Source of the DNA: Diaporthe sp. PMI_573
Lineage: Eukaryota > Ascomycota > Sordariomycetes > Diaporthales > Diaporthaceae
NCBI GenBank assembly: GCA_021399435.1
Contig: JAJTUP010000107.1
Location: 62,001-126,000 of the forward strand
Direction of reading: 5' to 3'
DNA: 64,000 nucleotides
The position numbers and the translations under genes were made by a program. The notes under the pieces were generated by a model. It saw only the letters and a list, made by a program, of their open reading frames with translations. It was not told the DNA's origin and searched no databases. Of the stretch, positions 63,531 to 64,000 are shown one piece after another (position 1 is the first letter of the stretch; the number at the start of each line of letters is the position of its first letter).

Positions 63531-64000
63531 CTAACCAGCAAACCCGCGTGGATGAAATCGGATCATTAAATCCGGCTTGTCCCATATGAACCAAGTCCTC
63601 TGGTTGTTCCAATTCTCAGATGTCGCAGTCAATTCTAAATCAAAGGCCCATAAAAGATTGCCCACAATGAGTCTCATTTCAGTCCAGGCGAGACTGATTC
63701 AAACATATTAGCTCGGTCTTTTCGTTCTTTGCTTGTGTTTTGTACACATGGGTGAGGATTTGACTCACTTTCTACCAAGGCAGTCCCTGGGTCCTAGACT
63801 AAAGGGCTGGAAAACCTCGCGCTTATCGCGGGAGAAGTCTCCCTCGCCCAACCAGCGCCCAGGGTGGAACCGGAGAGGATCCGCAAAGTTGGCGTCGATT
63901 CTGTATGCAGCGTACTGGTTGATAGCAACAGTCATGTTACCGGGAACAAAATGACCATCAACTGTGCACATGTCAGGAGTCCGCAAGCTGGGAGCGATTA
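63531..64000 (-). CDS. Cytochrome P450, 3' part (continues beyond window)
   Basis: The frame enters from the right edge: VPGNMTVAINQYAAYRIDAN, FADPLRFHPGRWLG (the PERF-like region) and FQPFSLGPRDCLGR, the heme-binding FxxGxRxCxG with the axial Cys. A 74-nt intron (63768-63695, GTGAGT donor, GCTAAT branch, TCAG acceptor) leads to NLAWTEMRLIVGNLLWAFDL, the conserved helix after the Cys loop, and the ending FIWDKPDLMIRFHPRGFAG, stop at 63531. What is visible is intact. P450s of this type are membrane-anchored monooxygenases, often in secondary-metabolite or detoxification pathways; substrate unknown. Confidence 0.85.

Noticed and set aside
1..64000. CRISPR arrays, bacterial operons, rRNA genes
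   Set aside because: No regularly spaced repeats, no Shine-Dalgarno-led gene strings and no rRNA sequence were seen. Introns and families are fungal throughout.

Overview
This is a repeat-dense stretch of a filamentous ascomycete (Pezizomycotina) genome. The evidence is short spliceosomal introns (about 46-80 nt, GTRNGT donors, CTAAC/CTGAC branch sites), two HET-domain genes, velvet and 2EXR/F-box-like fragments, and fungal hAT, Fot/pogo, copia, gypsy, Tad-like LINE and DIRS-like elements. There are few intact host genes; most of the window is mobile elements in or beside broken host genes.

Layout. 0-7.2 kb: a deleted hAT copy, decayed dynamin-like and secreted-protein genes, a HET fragment abutting a truncated Fot/pogo element, and a minus-strand HNH-family-like gene split by a 432-bp foldback MITE. 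7.2-12.3 kb: a compact 5.1-kb element with terminal inverted repeats, a DDE integrase-type transposase and two accessory genes. 12.3-15.9 kb: an intact BED-finger hAT and a coiled-coil gene ending at its edge. 18.1-25.1 kb: a BTB/POZ gene interrupted by a hAT, itself interrupted by a second hAT, both with perfect 8-bp target duplications. 25.7-38.7 kb: degraded pieces (coiled-coil pseudogene, gypsy LTR plus gag, gypsy RT scrap, velvet half-domain, TPR pseudogene, secreted protein), one 2EXR/F-box-like gene and one unrecognised two-exon gene. 40.7-48.6 kb: a copia element with only its 3' LTR, abutting a LINE that lacks its endonuclease. 48.8-53.7 kb: an intact HET gene and a flavin monooxygenase gene. 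53.9-62.2 kb: a hAT inserted exactly at a splice donor of another hAT, then a GC-rich DIRS-like retroelement with gag, RT-RNase H and tyrosine recombinase. 62.2-64 kb: remnants of a glycosyltransferase, a CmcJ-like oxidoreductase and the 3' end of a P450.

The best candidate for an undescribed system is the 7.2-12.3 kb element. Its three genes are tightly packed: two converge so that their stop codons touch, two diverge from a 210-bp spacer, and all three encoded proteins end in acidic tails. I infer that they move together. Splice sites, frames and target duplications were read directly from the sequence. Family names rest on motif recognition without database searches.
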